64,000 nucleotides of DNA from Typha latifolia. Lineage: Eukaryota; Streptophyta; Magnoliopsida; Poales; Typhaceae. The notes beneath the pieces were generated by a model. It ran no database searches. It was not told the DNA's origin and saw only the letters and a program-made list of their open reading frames with translations. Position 1 is the first letter of the stretch. Each line of letters starts with the position of its first letter. Location: NCBI GenBank assembly GCA_019914945.1, contig CM034102.1, forward strand, positions 12,699,501 to 12,763,500. Direction: 5' to 3'. Below are positions 22,043-33,349 of the stretch, piece after piece. Position numbers and translations under genes: made by a program.

Positions 22043-24260
22043 ACTTCACTAACATACAGAGAAATGATAGTAACATTGTACAGGTTTTACATCAACTTGT
22101 GTGTTTGTGTTTGAATATTTTGTTTTGTTCATGTACATAAATTTAATTAAATATATTTGGAAGTTGAAGTAATAGCATTACAAACACACTCCCTGTAAAT
22201 GTATAAGCTGTTCTCCCTTTTTCTGAGAAAAATATGAAGAATAGTTTGTGTTTATTTGTTGAACGTTTTGTATTTTTTTATTTATCGATTCTGTTATTAA
22301 GGTAGACGAAGTCCATCTGATTATGCCCTCTACTACCTTTATGAATAAAGAATCATAGGGTTCCCTAAGATTCACGCCCGCCCAAGGGTACAAAAGCCAT
22401 TGCACATGGAGTAAAATATTTTTTCTCCTAAAATTAGGGAACGGAAGAAAGTAAAATCTACTGCTTGAAAGCTATACAAGCACCAACTAATTATATTAGA
22501 GTTCGGTAGGTATATTTTCCCATACCAAGGAGGTTATGTGATTGATTCTAATTCCAAACAATTATTGTGGAGAAAATTATTTAATGAATTGATGGGTTAG
22601 CTCAATAGCTTAACTAGATTAATAGTTCGGCGATATGGTTGGCTTAGAGTAGATTTTATTTAGTTCAGAGCAATTGTTCAGTTATACATATAGCTTAAAA
22701 TTTAGACTATGAAGTATAACTAAAGCTTAATAAAATTTAAGTGCCTCTATATTGTGAGGGTTGGTTCTTTACAGGTCTATATCTAGATTTCCACTTCTTG
22801 AACAATTTAAAAAAAGAAAAAGGAATTATACAAGCAACAGTAGTTGCTCATTAGAAGTTAAAGCTAGAGATTGATGCCAGGAGCGGGGGAAACACCCTAC
22901 GGAAGAAGTCAGTCTAGTAATGTTAAAATCTTCCTTTAGTGCTAGACTCTCAAACAGAATCCATACGGCCGTCAGGGCTCTTGTGTTGCTTGCTTTGCAA
23001 CGATGCGTTGGAATCTCTTCACCACCTCTTACTACTGGGTGTTCTCCTTCATGAAGCTGAAGCACTTCGGGGATGAACATTGATCCTCCTCGAGGAGGTC
23101 ATCAATAAACTCCCTCCTAAGGACTCTTTTGGTGGTTTCTTTGGTAGAAGCGCAATGGAAGGACCTTTCCCTCCATAGTGGAGCAGTTCACTCCCTCTTT
23201 TTCCTGCCTAGTCTTACTTTGAAGAGATTTTCAAAGATAGTTGACAAGTTGGATTCTCACTCTTTCTTTTAACTTTTATAGACTAAAATACTCCTCAATC
23301 ATTACATATGAAAAACCAAGGAATGAGTTGAAAACCACCAATAAACAAGTGTAAGAAGAAAAAAGAAGTGTTGTTGCTCTGTCAACCTGAATAAGAACAT
23401 AAAATTGGGCCACGCTTACTTCCCTCAGAAAAAATGCTCAGTCAAACCTGTTTGACATTGAATTTCCCCATGAAAAGATATGCAGCTATATACTCTGAAT
23501 AGATTTTTGGTGTTCACAAGTAGGACTGCATGACCTATTAAAAATTGATCAATTTACAACCCAAAGGTGACTAAGAAATTCAAGTATTATCTTTTTAGTT
23601 CAAAAGATGACTTGAATGCTTAGAAGTTAAAACTACCTCCTCCAAATAATAACGCATTTCACAATCACAACATTGGGAGAAATGTGGAAGTCTCTCAATA
23701 TTCAGGTAGTCGAGATATCTGATTCCAAAGCTTGAAAGTCAGAGTTTGGCCCCTTTCCATAATGTTCCCACTCTCTCATCTCTTTTCTTCAAATAAAAAG
23801 AAAATAACTTCAAACAGAAAATGCCACAAACATTACAATTAACTCTCTCATGTATCCGCAGAAATTCCTCAGTACATGTAAGCTTTTCTTGATGTACTGA
23901 AATGGGAATGTCATGTCCCATGTAACACTGGTCCATGGACCTCAACCCCAAAAGTGTAGAAGAAAATCATACCAAAACTGATAAATAAAACTCCCAAATC
24001 GGCCAACAAATCATCCTGAATTAGACAACACAATTTCAAGTAGCATCATGCTTGATTAACATATTAAAGCACACAGGAAATTCAAGTAACTGCAAGTATT
24101 TGGACTTATAAAAAAGACAAGTCAAGATACCCCCCATCACGGTGATATGGTGGCAAAGACATTAAGCAGCATATACCGGAAGCTGCAAAGGTTGTTTCAG
24201 CCACGATGAATGAAAGCTCTTCCATGTCATACGTCAAGCTGGCCGCTAAAGTTTTGACTC
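22043..24260. other. intergenic region between convergent RING and eRF1 genes
   Basis: The first ~150 bp is the probable RING-gene 3'UTR, and the last few hundred bp (about 23950-24260) the probable eRF1 3'UTR on the other strand. A moderately GC-richer stretch at 22840-23260 contains short open frames on the minus strand with no recognisable product and may be transposon debris. No other gene is supported. Confidence 0.55.
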
Positions 24261-24488
24261 TCATCCAACTATTCTCTGCACCTGAAACAAGAAAACCACA
24301 TTGTCAGGCAAAAGGCAATTCTCTCAAATGTTGCACGTAACTAGAGCTTGATGGTAACACAGAAAGAAAATAACTACGGACCCTTAATAGCTTATGAGGT
24401 AATCTAACATTACAGGTTGAACCTGGGCAATCATAGCTGTAATAAGCTTTCCTTCGGCCAGCTCTGACAGTTGTTTGGCTAATTGCTA
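24261..24488 (-). promoter_or_regulatory. leaky stop context (TAG-CAATTA) plus 3'UTR intron of eRF1
   Basis: The eRF1 stop reads TAG CAA TTA (24480-24488), which matches the TMV-type readthrough consensus UAG-CAR-YYA. The frame stays open for 21 codons (24423-24485), to a probable donor CAG|GTTCAACC at 24422. The matching acceptor TTGTTTCAG ends at 24282. Joining to 24281 keeps frame for six more codons before TGA (24261-24263). The normal stop would thus lie about 63 nt upstream of an exon junction, a position expected to trigger nonsense-mediated decay, whereas a readthrough ribosome would terminate beyond the junction. The intron itself is inferred from splice-site appearance. The readthrough motif is read directly. 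Confidence 0.75.
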
Positions 24489-25799
24489 ATCAGAATCCTC
24501 GTACACTTCTCCATCATCAGACAGCTCATCAAGTGACCTTATATCAAGCTGATAGCGCAAGATACCACCGATGCCACCAAATCCTCTACAGAACTGTGAT
24601 CCTTCTTGGGATTTATTGGTAACAAACTCAAGAGTGCAACCAAAGCGTTTGTATTCATTAGCAAACCACTCCAGCAGAGAGGTTTTATCCTGCACCTCTA
24701 ATTCAGCATTGGTTGATGGATCACGGAAGTTACTCTGATCAGCTTCTTGTTCCTTGTTCAAATGCTTTATTATAATCTCTCCAGTGGCACTGTTCTTTAA
24801 TACGTATCTATTAATATCGAGATTTTCCCATACAATCAAGGTCTCGACCGCACCCATTTCAAGAGTTTTAAGAGTGTCATCGACGCCAAACACATATTTC
24901 CCTGTGTCTTGGCTTATTTCCTCAAAATACTTGCCTATCAATCGCTTTTCTTGTATAAACTTTACATTTGATAATATCTCAGCTGACAATTCAATAGCCT
25001 GGTTGAAACCATTTTCTCCCCCATAAGAAACATCAACTACATTAAGTATTTTGGCCTGAAGGCGAGGATCAAACATGTCTGATTGGCTCAACTCTGTTTT
25101 AAAATCAGCAGAACCAGCAAGAATTAGTCCAGCTACATTAGGCTGGCTTGTGGCTGGATTTATGAAGAACTGGGTGGCAAGCTCAGCTGTCTTCCGAACA
25201 TAGTTATGACGCTTCTCCATACGAAGCCGAGCAAATCGAAGTGCTGATTGTCCTCCTCTTCCATGCTTCTTTGGAAGATCAACAGTAAATTTGTGAAGCA
25301 CCTCACGTGTATTGCCACTCAGTGTCCCGAAAAGGGTTCCATTTCCATCCATAACTATGAATCCAAACTTGTCATCAGATTCCAAAAGCTCATTCAAAGC
25401 CTCTGTGTGGAACTTGTTGTCGCAAAGATAGAGTGACGCATTGATGGGCTTGAAAGGCTCAAAATCGATGGTTACCTTCTTCTCTTTTCCATCGTCAGTA
25501 ACAATAGTTCCAGTATACAGAACCAATCCATTGGGAGGAACCTTATTATAAAGTTTCAACCTCTGCTGCGCTGAGGTTATGGCTGCCAAAACAGATTGTC
25601 GATTGACTCTACTTTTTATGTTTGAAGCAGTACCATATTCATCACCCAACATCTTAGTGACTCGAGAAACTTGATCACGTGGGGGCATTATGAGAGAGAT
25701 CATGCTAGTGCCATTACCTCTTGCAGATTCCAGAGCCTTTATCAGCTTCTTAATCTTCCATATCTCAATGTTCTTGTCAGTTTCATGACCATCTGCCAT
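24486..25799 (-). CDS. ERF1: eukaryotic peptide chain release factor subunit 1 (eRF1)
   Basis: Recognises all three stop codons in the ribosomal A site and triggers peptide release together with the GTPase eRF3, in the cytosol. The 437-residue frame is uninterrupted and of standard length. Domain 1 has NIKS at 60-63 and YLCDNKF (YxCxxxF) at 124-130, both needed for stop-codon decoding. Domain M has the catalytic GGQ at 182-184 within [11 protein letters not shown]. The C-terminal domain ends in an acidic tail ([11 protein letters not shown]) used for eRF3 binding. The start [10 protein letters not shown] is the family N terminus, and an acceptor lies 40 nt upstream in the leader. The coding region has no introns, as in other plant eRF1 genes I recall, with introns placed in the 5' and probably the 3' untranslated regions. 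Its stop codon context is unusual (see the regulatory entry). Confidence 0.98.
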   Translation of the reverse strand: MADGHETDKNIEIWKIKKLIKALESARGNGTSMISLIMPPRDQVSRVTKMLGDEYGTASNIKSRVNRQSVLAAITSAQQRLKLYNKVPPNGLVLYTGTIVTDDGKEKKVTIDFEPFKPINASLYLCDNKFHTEALNELLESDDKFGFIVMDGNGTLFGTLSGNTREVLHKFTVDLPKKHGRGGQSALRFARLRMEKRHNYVRKTAELATQFFINPATSQPNVAGLILAGSADFKTELSQSDMFDPRLQAKILNVVDVSYGGENGFNQAIELSAEILSNVKFIQEKRLIGKYFEEISQDTGKYVFGVDDTLKTLEMGAVETLIVWENLDINRYVLKNSATGEIIIKHLNKEQEADQSNFRDPSTNAELEVQDKTSLLEWFANEYKRFGCTLEFVTNKSQEGSQFCRGFGGIGGILRYQLDIRSLDELSDDGEVYEDSD

Positions 25800-25839
25800 T
25801 TCTAAATAACTTTTATAGTGCAGAGAGACACTAATTCAC

Positions 25840-28800
25840 CTGGAAAAGGTCAATATAGATACAAACTAAGAGACTGGGCAGAAAAAGAACATGTGGTGAA
25901 ACATTTCCAACAAATAAGTGAGTTGGATAAAATGAGTGAAAGCAAGAGGCACAATCAAATGAAGAGGAGGCAAGCATTATATTTCAATAGACTAAAAAAG
26001 CACAAGCAAATAAAGACGCAAGAATTATGTTTCGACATACTAAGAGAGGCACAATCAAATGAAGATGGAAGCATCATATTTCAATAACTTGTTGAATGCT
26101 GAATAGCAATGCCATTTCTATTGTACCATGACGGTAGAAAATGATAATAAGTCAATTAAACAACAATTTTGTATTACTATTAACTGATGACTGCACTAAC
26201 TATATTTGGACACCTCAACTGCACAAGTGCACTTTTCTATGACATTCAAGATAGTGCACAACTTCATCATCAATTTGATAGAAAAGCATGATAACAAAAT
26301 AATAAACTCGCAATGAATTTTCTGAACCAGACATGAATACATAATTAAAGTAAGCTATCAAAACCAATCTACATTGTATACAGCAGACAAGAAGAAAGGT
26401 TTATAACCTGTACACTGTACAATGTACACTGATAATAAAATGGGCATGATCATCCTCAGTTGATTAACTTGCATCCTGAAATCTATTGTTGTCCAAACCC
26501 TTTTGATCTCAATCAGAATCAACCTCTATAGGTCATAATTCTGTTCCAGGTCAGTATCAGTATGCGAAGTAAAATTCTGAAAGAGAATCAGTAAAGACTA
26601 TAGACGCTTGATGTTAGTATCTGCACAATCCCAAGGTTGTAATATCACACCTTTATGATTAAAGTGCATTAAAACTACTACTGCATCCAGCAAATCTAAA
26701 ACATCATTATCTCTTCAGCTAGTACCTGCAAGTCTGCAGCACTTTCTAATCTTATAGCTTCTCCTAAGTTTCTTCTATTAATATGAAACCATCTGCCGTA
26801 CTGGCCATGTCCACTCAACCAAGGACCTCATATAGATTAAGAAAACTAGACATCCAACTGACAGATCCCGCTATTTTAGCAACTTAGAAATTTCAAGTTT
26901 AAGATAATGCACACTACTGATGAGCATTTAATCAGTATCATCAAATATATAATAATTGACAAAAAGGGATAGTATAGCATTCCTAATTAGTGTGTATGTT
27001 AATTGACAAAAGAATAGATCTACAGCGGCCCAACCCAATCTCGATTTAAAAAAGAATAACCCAACTTGAGCAGAGCATAAAATGAATGGAAATGAAGATG
27101 ATTGAAGAATTATTCAGTACATAAATCCTTGGTTGTATGTCATTACTAATAGCATGCTAGCTAATTAATAAAACATAATCAACAAAAGAATAAACCGAAG
27201 ATGATATTAATGGAACTTCATGCTGCAGCTCATGGTCAAAACAAGTAATTAAGAAGTAAACAATTGCAAAATCTAGTAATTAACTGTGACATTATGAAGA
27301 TGATGACAATATTAGAAGCCAAAAAGGGAGGACATGTAGAAAAAAAATGTTTTTATACAAGCAAGCTACAATAAACCAAATAGAATCAACATCAAAGATA
27401 AAGATATAGCAAGAACAGAGGAATTACAAGATGAGGGAGGTGAAAATCTAAACTGTCGATTCTAGATAGGATGACATGGAAACCCCCCTTGCTATCTGTG
27501 AGTAATTCTTTGTTAATTTGTTAAATGGCTATCTCAAAACTCATCTTAGTACATCATTTCAGTGTACTGTAAGTCATATGAAAGTTGCATCAATAAATTT
27601 AAGATCCAAGGTGCAGGGGCACACTAATATTGCCACCACAATACGGTTTCACTTTCACCCAACATGCACTCTAGAAATTTCCCAAATCAAATGTGTTTTA
27701 TTTCTTCATGGTCCCTCCCCATTTCCTTCCTGCAAAATCCATTAAAAGAATAAAAAATTAATCGTCCCTACTGACCGATGTCTCACCATTGTAAGCACAG
27801 TTCTCTTTGTGTACACAATTATAAATTGAACTTGGTTAAAGCCAATTACTTTAGTGGATATCATCATATCATGCTTGTAAAGTACTGTCCAAGAAACAAC
27901 TTTGGAAAAGAACTATACATAATGCCCCTACTATCGAGTGGATGACACCCAAGATCTTCCTATATCTTTGCCACACTTACCCTTTCTTCTTTGACGTTGA
28001 ATAAATATGAAGGGTTTTGGTCACCCCTCATTTGTTTAAATCCTCATACAGTTAGGAAACAATATTGATGAACATCTTCAACATGATAATTCTCTCTCCA
28101 TAATCATCAACATGTTCTAGCCTAAACAATACTTATAAAGATAAATCCATGGACTCCACGTGAGGACAAAATGTCTTGCCCTTTAGAACTAAGAGATCAT
28201 GAGTTCAAGTCATAGAGACAGCCTCTCCCAAATTGAGTGTAACTTTGCGTGCATATTCCCACTGTAGATTTTTGGACTTTGGATCCCCTTCTTTTTATGG
28301 TTCCATGCCCTCATTTTGGAGGAAAAGTTCACTGGATTTGGCTAGTTGTGGTAGAGAGCCCCATGGGACTCATAGCAATTCCCAAACTGAATAGGCCTCT
28401 TTCCGAGCTAGGTCTAAACAAACTGAGTCAATAGTTTGAAGCAAAATAGCAGCAGTGGCTCAAAGAGATAAACACAAAATTTCCAAGAAACATCAAAATT
28501 CTAATATGGCTAATGTCTATACATCAGAAACAAAGAACCACATAAAACAAGGTAAACAAATGACAAAGTGGAGGAAAATCTAGACAGAGAGATAATGAGA
28601 CTGCAATACAGTATACAAAAAGAAAAAGGAAAAACTATGATGAACTTAAGTTGTAAATATATATAGATACCGTTGACAGATGCCGCAACGCATATATAAA
28701 AATGTAAATCATTTATAATAGAGCCTCCGATAACCTAGACCTAGTTGTTTATAAATGACAAAGAACACGAAGAAAATCTAGCAGAAACATCAAATTACTC

Positions 28801-29330
28801 ACCATACATTAAGCGCAGTAAACACTAATTATAGCTTAAAAACAGATAGGTAAGCTATGAATGCAACCCATCAAAAACCTCATCCAAATTCCCTATACAT
28901 CTGCTACCCATCCCCAGAACACAAACAAAACCAACCTATCAAACCATATGTAATCACCCGAAATGATTAAAAAAAACCCTACTCTGGACGCACTAACTAA
29001 TATAAATCCATAGCCAAACTAAGCACTTACAAAAGCCCTAAACAACCAATCGCCACAAAACCAGCATCTTTAACGGGAAAACCCCAATTCACGGAAGCTA
29101 TAAATCCGATGAAACAACCCCACGTAACCCCTAATGCTCCAAAGAACAATAGCATACGAACCAAATTCCAGATCAAATAATACCGTGGGATCCCAAAGTT
29201 ATCAGATCAGAAGGCGAGCGATTACCAGAAGAAAGCTCGACGCCGAAGCCCTACGTTTTCTCTGGATGTGATCCGAGAGGAAGGGGATTGGAGGAGGAGT
29301 CTTCCGTTCCCTTCTCCCGCAGTCCGCACC
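25840..29330 (-). other. 5' leader exon and 3.4-kb leader intron of eRF1
   Basis: On the minus strand a donor CTTCTG|GTAAT (29225) and an acceptor CTTTTCCAG (25840) bracket an intron of about 3,386 nt. A GC-rich region at 29226-29330 would be leader exon 1. The remaining leader is 25800-25839. The intron is AT-rich and holds only a SINE-like fragment. Open frames at 25818-26087, 27518-27745 and 28249-28434 are shadows. The exact transcription start is not visible. Confidence 0.6.
28155..28265 (+). mobile_element. SINE-like fragment (Au-type motif)
   Basis: ATGAGTTCAAGTC resembles a polymerase III B box. It is followed by ACAGCCTCTC and GTAACTTTGCGTGCAT, which recall the conserved core of plant Au-type SINEs (B box, then 'acagcctct', then 'gtaaggctgcgtac'). 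It lies in the eRF1 leader intron. Ends and target duplication were not resolved. Confidence 0.45.
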
Positions 29331-29761
29331 GGGCTTTAAAATTCCCAAAATGCCCCCGGGAAACGGACGACGAGCAAGGGGGTAAAAAGGGAAAATAGCT
29401 TCTTCGAGTTACAGTAGAGCAAGTGGAAGATGAATCTGATACCTTTTTCGTGCCAGCCTGCCAATGAATCAACTTGCTATTTCCTAACGCTGGTGCGGTA
29501 AACGGATCGGGTTCGATTGATTAGGGTCGGATAGTTGACATCCGAACCTAAAGAAGACAAATTTTAGATCTAAATCTACGTTAGACTGGTAGAGTGGTAG
29601 TTGAACCAAACTTTCCTAATTATCTTATTACGTTAAATATATTTTACCATTCAGTATTTATTATTTTAATCTATTCATTTCAAAAAGTCTCTTACCAAAG
29701 CACCATGCCTATTTTGATCATTTAGTAGTATTATCTTAAAACTATGTTTAAGACGAGTCAA

Positions 29762-30365
29762 GCCTGAGCCTAAATTTTAGGGTTCAAATTTATTTCGAGC
29801 CGAGCCTGAGCTGGAGCCAGCTCGCTCAGGCTCGACTCGATAGGCTCGCTATAAAACTCGAAGTGTAAATCCCTAAACCCTAATTCTCCCAAATTCTCAA
29901 ATCTCAATTCACGAGGTCACGCTCTCCTCAAATCGCCGCCTCGTCATCCTCCTCATCCACTATCGGCAAGCTCGGCTCCTCCTCCTCCTCCAACCATTGG
30001 CAAGCTCGACAAGCCTCCTCTTCCTCCTCTTCCAACTGTTGGCAAGCATCCTCCTCCTCCTTCTCCACCGTCGGCAAGCTCGGCCTCCTCCTCCTCTAAT
30101 CATTAGCAAGCCTTCTCGTTGGGACCCTCAATTTGATTAGCTTTTGTTCTAATTACACGAGTTAAAATTTTAAACTTCAACTTAATAGGTTGTGGCTCGG
30201 CTCGAACACGATCCGGCTCAACTTGAATAAGGCTTAATAATAAGCTCATTTTAGGCTCGAGCTCAACTCAAGTTGAGCTGAGGCAAGCCTGAGCACAATT
30301 ATAGGGCTCAAATTAATTTCGAGTCAAACCTGTGCTGGAGTCAGCTTGCTCAGGCTTGACTCATT
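29762..30365 (+). repeat. direct-repeat-bounded GAGCTCGAGC-type element
   Basis: An ~80-bp block at 29762-29840 ('agcctgagc', 'tagggttcaaatttatttcgag', 'gctcaggctcgactc') recurs at 30286-30365 with about 80% identity in the same direction. Between them are imperfect tandem units built on 'ggcaagctcg' and 'cctcctcctcctcc' (about 29950-30115). The direct ends could be short LTRs or a duplicated repeat. No coding capacity is visible. Confidence 0.6.
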
Positions 30366-30399
30366 TACACCTCTACCCTAACCCCATCTCTCTCATTCT

Positions 30400-31610
30400 C
30401 TCTTGTGCACCCTCCCTCCTTAAGACAAGCTCGACCCCGGCTATAGCCACCGCCACCGTCACCCTTCCTCCTCGTCCAACCGCGCCCCTCTCTCGACCCT
30501 AGGAGTCAATCCGCTCCTCCCCCTTCATCTATCTCAACTCTAACCATAGTCATAGCTTAATCATTCACACCACGTCCATCTAGTGTTTTTTAACATTTGG
30601 TCACTTTTTTATCATAACTCTCAATCTAACCATTCAAACATAAAGAAAGATCTTAGATGCATTAGATTCCTCTCTTAAAGGGAACAACATATTCGAATCT
30701 CACAACAATCCAATAGATAGATTGTCCAAAACTATCTTCTCAAATTCCTCTTAAGTGATGTCCATAATTGATTGCGGATCGACTTGATCCTATTCAAAGG
30801 AGATCATATGTTACGATTCAGCTAGTTGTGATTTTTGTTTATTTTTTATTTTAGAAATAGCTTTTGTTTTGGGAAGAATATGATTTCCAGAGGATTTTTT
30901 GTAGTCGCGTTCGAACGCCACTATCAAACGTCTGCATACGTTCGCAAAAATAGAGAACGTGTTTAGTGCGTTCAAACGCGTTCGACCGCCTTCGAATGCG
31001 CCGTTCGAACACCTGCATGCGTTCGCAACTACAGAGAATGCAAAATTCACGTTTGAACGCGTTTGGTTGGCATTCGAATGCAATTGGCAAACTGCATTAT
31101 CTTAGGGATATCTTTTAATTATCTTAGGGTTATCTTTTAATTAATTTGTTGATAGGTTAACCTCTAAATATGTGGAAGGCAACCTAATTGAGGATTATTA
31201 ATGAAATATTGAAGTTTCCTTCCCAACTCTCTCTCTTTCCTCCAACGACATCCGATCTTGGACGTCATCTTCTTCCTCCCTCAATATGACCGTGCCCCCT
31301 TGCCTCTCAAGGATCAGTCCAGTCTCTCCCCCTTCGTCTAGCTTAACGCTCTACCCCACTACTATAGCCACTATATTTCATAAAACCCAATCATTATTTC
31401 CCTATTCCATTACCCACGTTCCTCACGCCACCATCCGACCCACGGTCAGTATTTTTCCCATAACTTTTGATCTACAAGTCTGATCGACGTGATCTCGGTT
31501 GAGTTAGATACCTTATTTTGAGAGGAACAATTTATTAACAAGTTACAAATCTATTGGACGGTTAGATCTCCTGCAGATCTCCTCAAAAATTCCACCATAG
31601 AAAGAATTTG
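30400..31610 (+). repeat. two diverged direct copies of a ~370-bp segment
   Basis: About 30400-30790 and 31250-31610 share, in order, a 'tctcccccttc.tcta' block, a 'ccat.gtcatag/ctatagcc' region, a 'ttagat.cct..ttt.agaggaac' region and a final 'ctcctcaaa.ttcc' type end. Identity is modest. They may be the LTRs of a small non-autonomous retroelement or two tandem insertions. Confidence 0.45.
30905..31081 (+). repeat. TTCGAA-rich imperfect tandem duplication
   Basis: Two units (about 30905-30998 and 30999-31081) each carry GTTCGAACrC, 'ctgcatrcgttcgca', 'agagaa', 'cgtttgaacgcg' type blocks and end with TTCGAATGC. GCGTTCGAACGC at 30906-30917 is a perfect palindrome. The CpG content is far above that of the surrounding DNA. 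Confidence 0.7.
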
Positions 31611-33349
31611 AGCTGATTTTTGCACTCTGATTATTCCTGAACCTATCATTGTAACAATTTTTTGCAATGCATATTTACTAAAAAAATTATCAATCTTATT
31701 TCTCAATATCTCAGTAAAACTACGGGCAAGATTGGAGTAAGAATCATATCAATTCGAGTTATAGAACATTTTGGGATAGCTCGTATCTTTGCTTTGTTGG
31801 CAGATTGGGGAAGGAGAGAAATAGAAGTCTTCAAATGGGAAGCTGCTACTATCAATCAAGCAATGAGCTTCTTCCTACTCTGAAGCTTATTGATGGGCCA
31901 TATGGAGTGCTATTTATCCATCAAGATGCAAGCTGACATTGTTACTTTTAATTCCATTATTAATTATTAATTTTGTACGTCTTTTCGTTTTTTTTTAATG
32001 CATGAAAGTCTAATTGGGGTTTAATCCCTGATCTTTTCTCAGAAAATTTAAAAAAAAAACTGAAATTTATAGGCAATATGTCAGTAAATGTAAACACTAG
32101 ATTAGAGATTCACATGAAACTATAAATTTATATAAAAACAAATTCGTAGCAATTTTTGTTTATAATATCTTAAACTAAATGATATATGAATGTTAATTTA
32201 TAAATTTATTTTTAATCTATATTTATATCGAGGTACGAATACAAATTCGAATATTAAAACAAATAGAAAAATCCAACCCATATTCGACATATAAAACCAG
32301 GTTAAAATTAATCCGACTCAATTTCATCCATAATAATATGGGATAAAAATCAAACAGTAATCAAACTAACTTTGCTTAATGAAATCTATATTGATATCTT
32401 AGTGGCAAAACACTCGATTTCACCACACACACACACACACACAAAAAAAAAAGAGTTTGATTTCAACTATATAATTTACATCTTGTTTGGAATTCTCAAA
32501 TTGGGGAATCTAATTGATTGGAATTCTACTTTTGTTAATCTGTTGTTTGGAATCATCAAATAATAAGATTTTAATTAATTTTAGTGATTGGGATGGATTT
32601 CAGTATATGCAGTAAAATGTAATAATTTGAGTTCAGCTTTGGGTGGAATTCTTTTGGCATTTAAATTAGCTATTCCAAATCTCAAAATTAACATTCCTTT
32701 AGTAACATTTTCATTGAAGTGCATGAATAAAATATGAAAAAAGAAACATAATTAAATAAATTTCTTCCTCGTTTCAACCTGCATAATTCATCTCCAAATG
32801 AAATCATTTATTAAATCTTGAGTTCCATTTAGAATTGGTTCCAAAGATATCTCTATTGCTTAATTGGGACGCTCAATTTATCATCATCTCTTAAACAAAA
32901 TGCTAAGCTGTCATTATTCACTTCTATGTGACATAAAAAAAAATAGATTTAGGAGATATTTTATATCAAATGAAGTGATTTTTCAACAGTAAAATAGTAA
33001 TTAGATTTTGTTGGTAAATGTAAAATAGATAGATGGATGAGAGATGAGATATGGATTTACTACACTGGTTTTGTGTTTACTAAACTAGTTTAAAAAAAAT
33101 TCTTATTTCAATCCAAACGCCATCCAAATGTTTAGATTCGCTTGAAGGATGAATTGGATTGATGGCTAGGGCTGGCATAATTTATAGGAATCTCTTTCTT
33201 TCCTTTTTTTTTTCCCCTAGTTGAACCTTCTAATACCTGTATAATTATGTAACTATAAAGTAGAGGTTAAATTTTATTACTGAGAAAAAAAATAATAAAA
33301 TTCAAAGGAACAGGTCAAATTCAACTTCGTATCCTTCTATCATCGATCG

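Larger units (their letters stand above)
29331..33349. other. repeat-rich spacer between divergent eRF1 and VPS9A genes
   Basis: The eRF1 promoter should occupy about 29330-29600 and the VPS9A promoter the last few hundred bp. Between them lie a GAGCTCGAGC-type repeat (29762-30365), two diverged copies of a ~370-bp segment (about 30400-30790 and 31250-31610), a TTCGAA-rich tandem duplication (30905-31081), a CA microsatellite (about 32409-32433) and AT-rich MITE-like DNA. No gene is supported. Confidence 0.6.

Noticed and set aside
25818..26087. 89-codon plus-strand frame next to eRF1
   Set aside because: Lies antisense in the eRF1 leader intron, lacks splice context and has Lys/Gln-rich low complexity.
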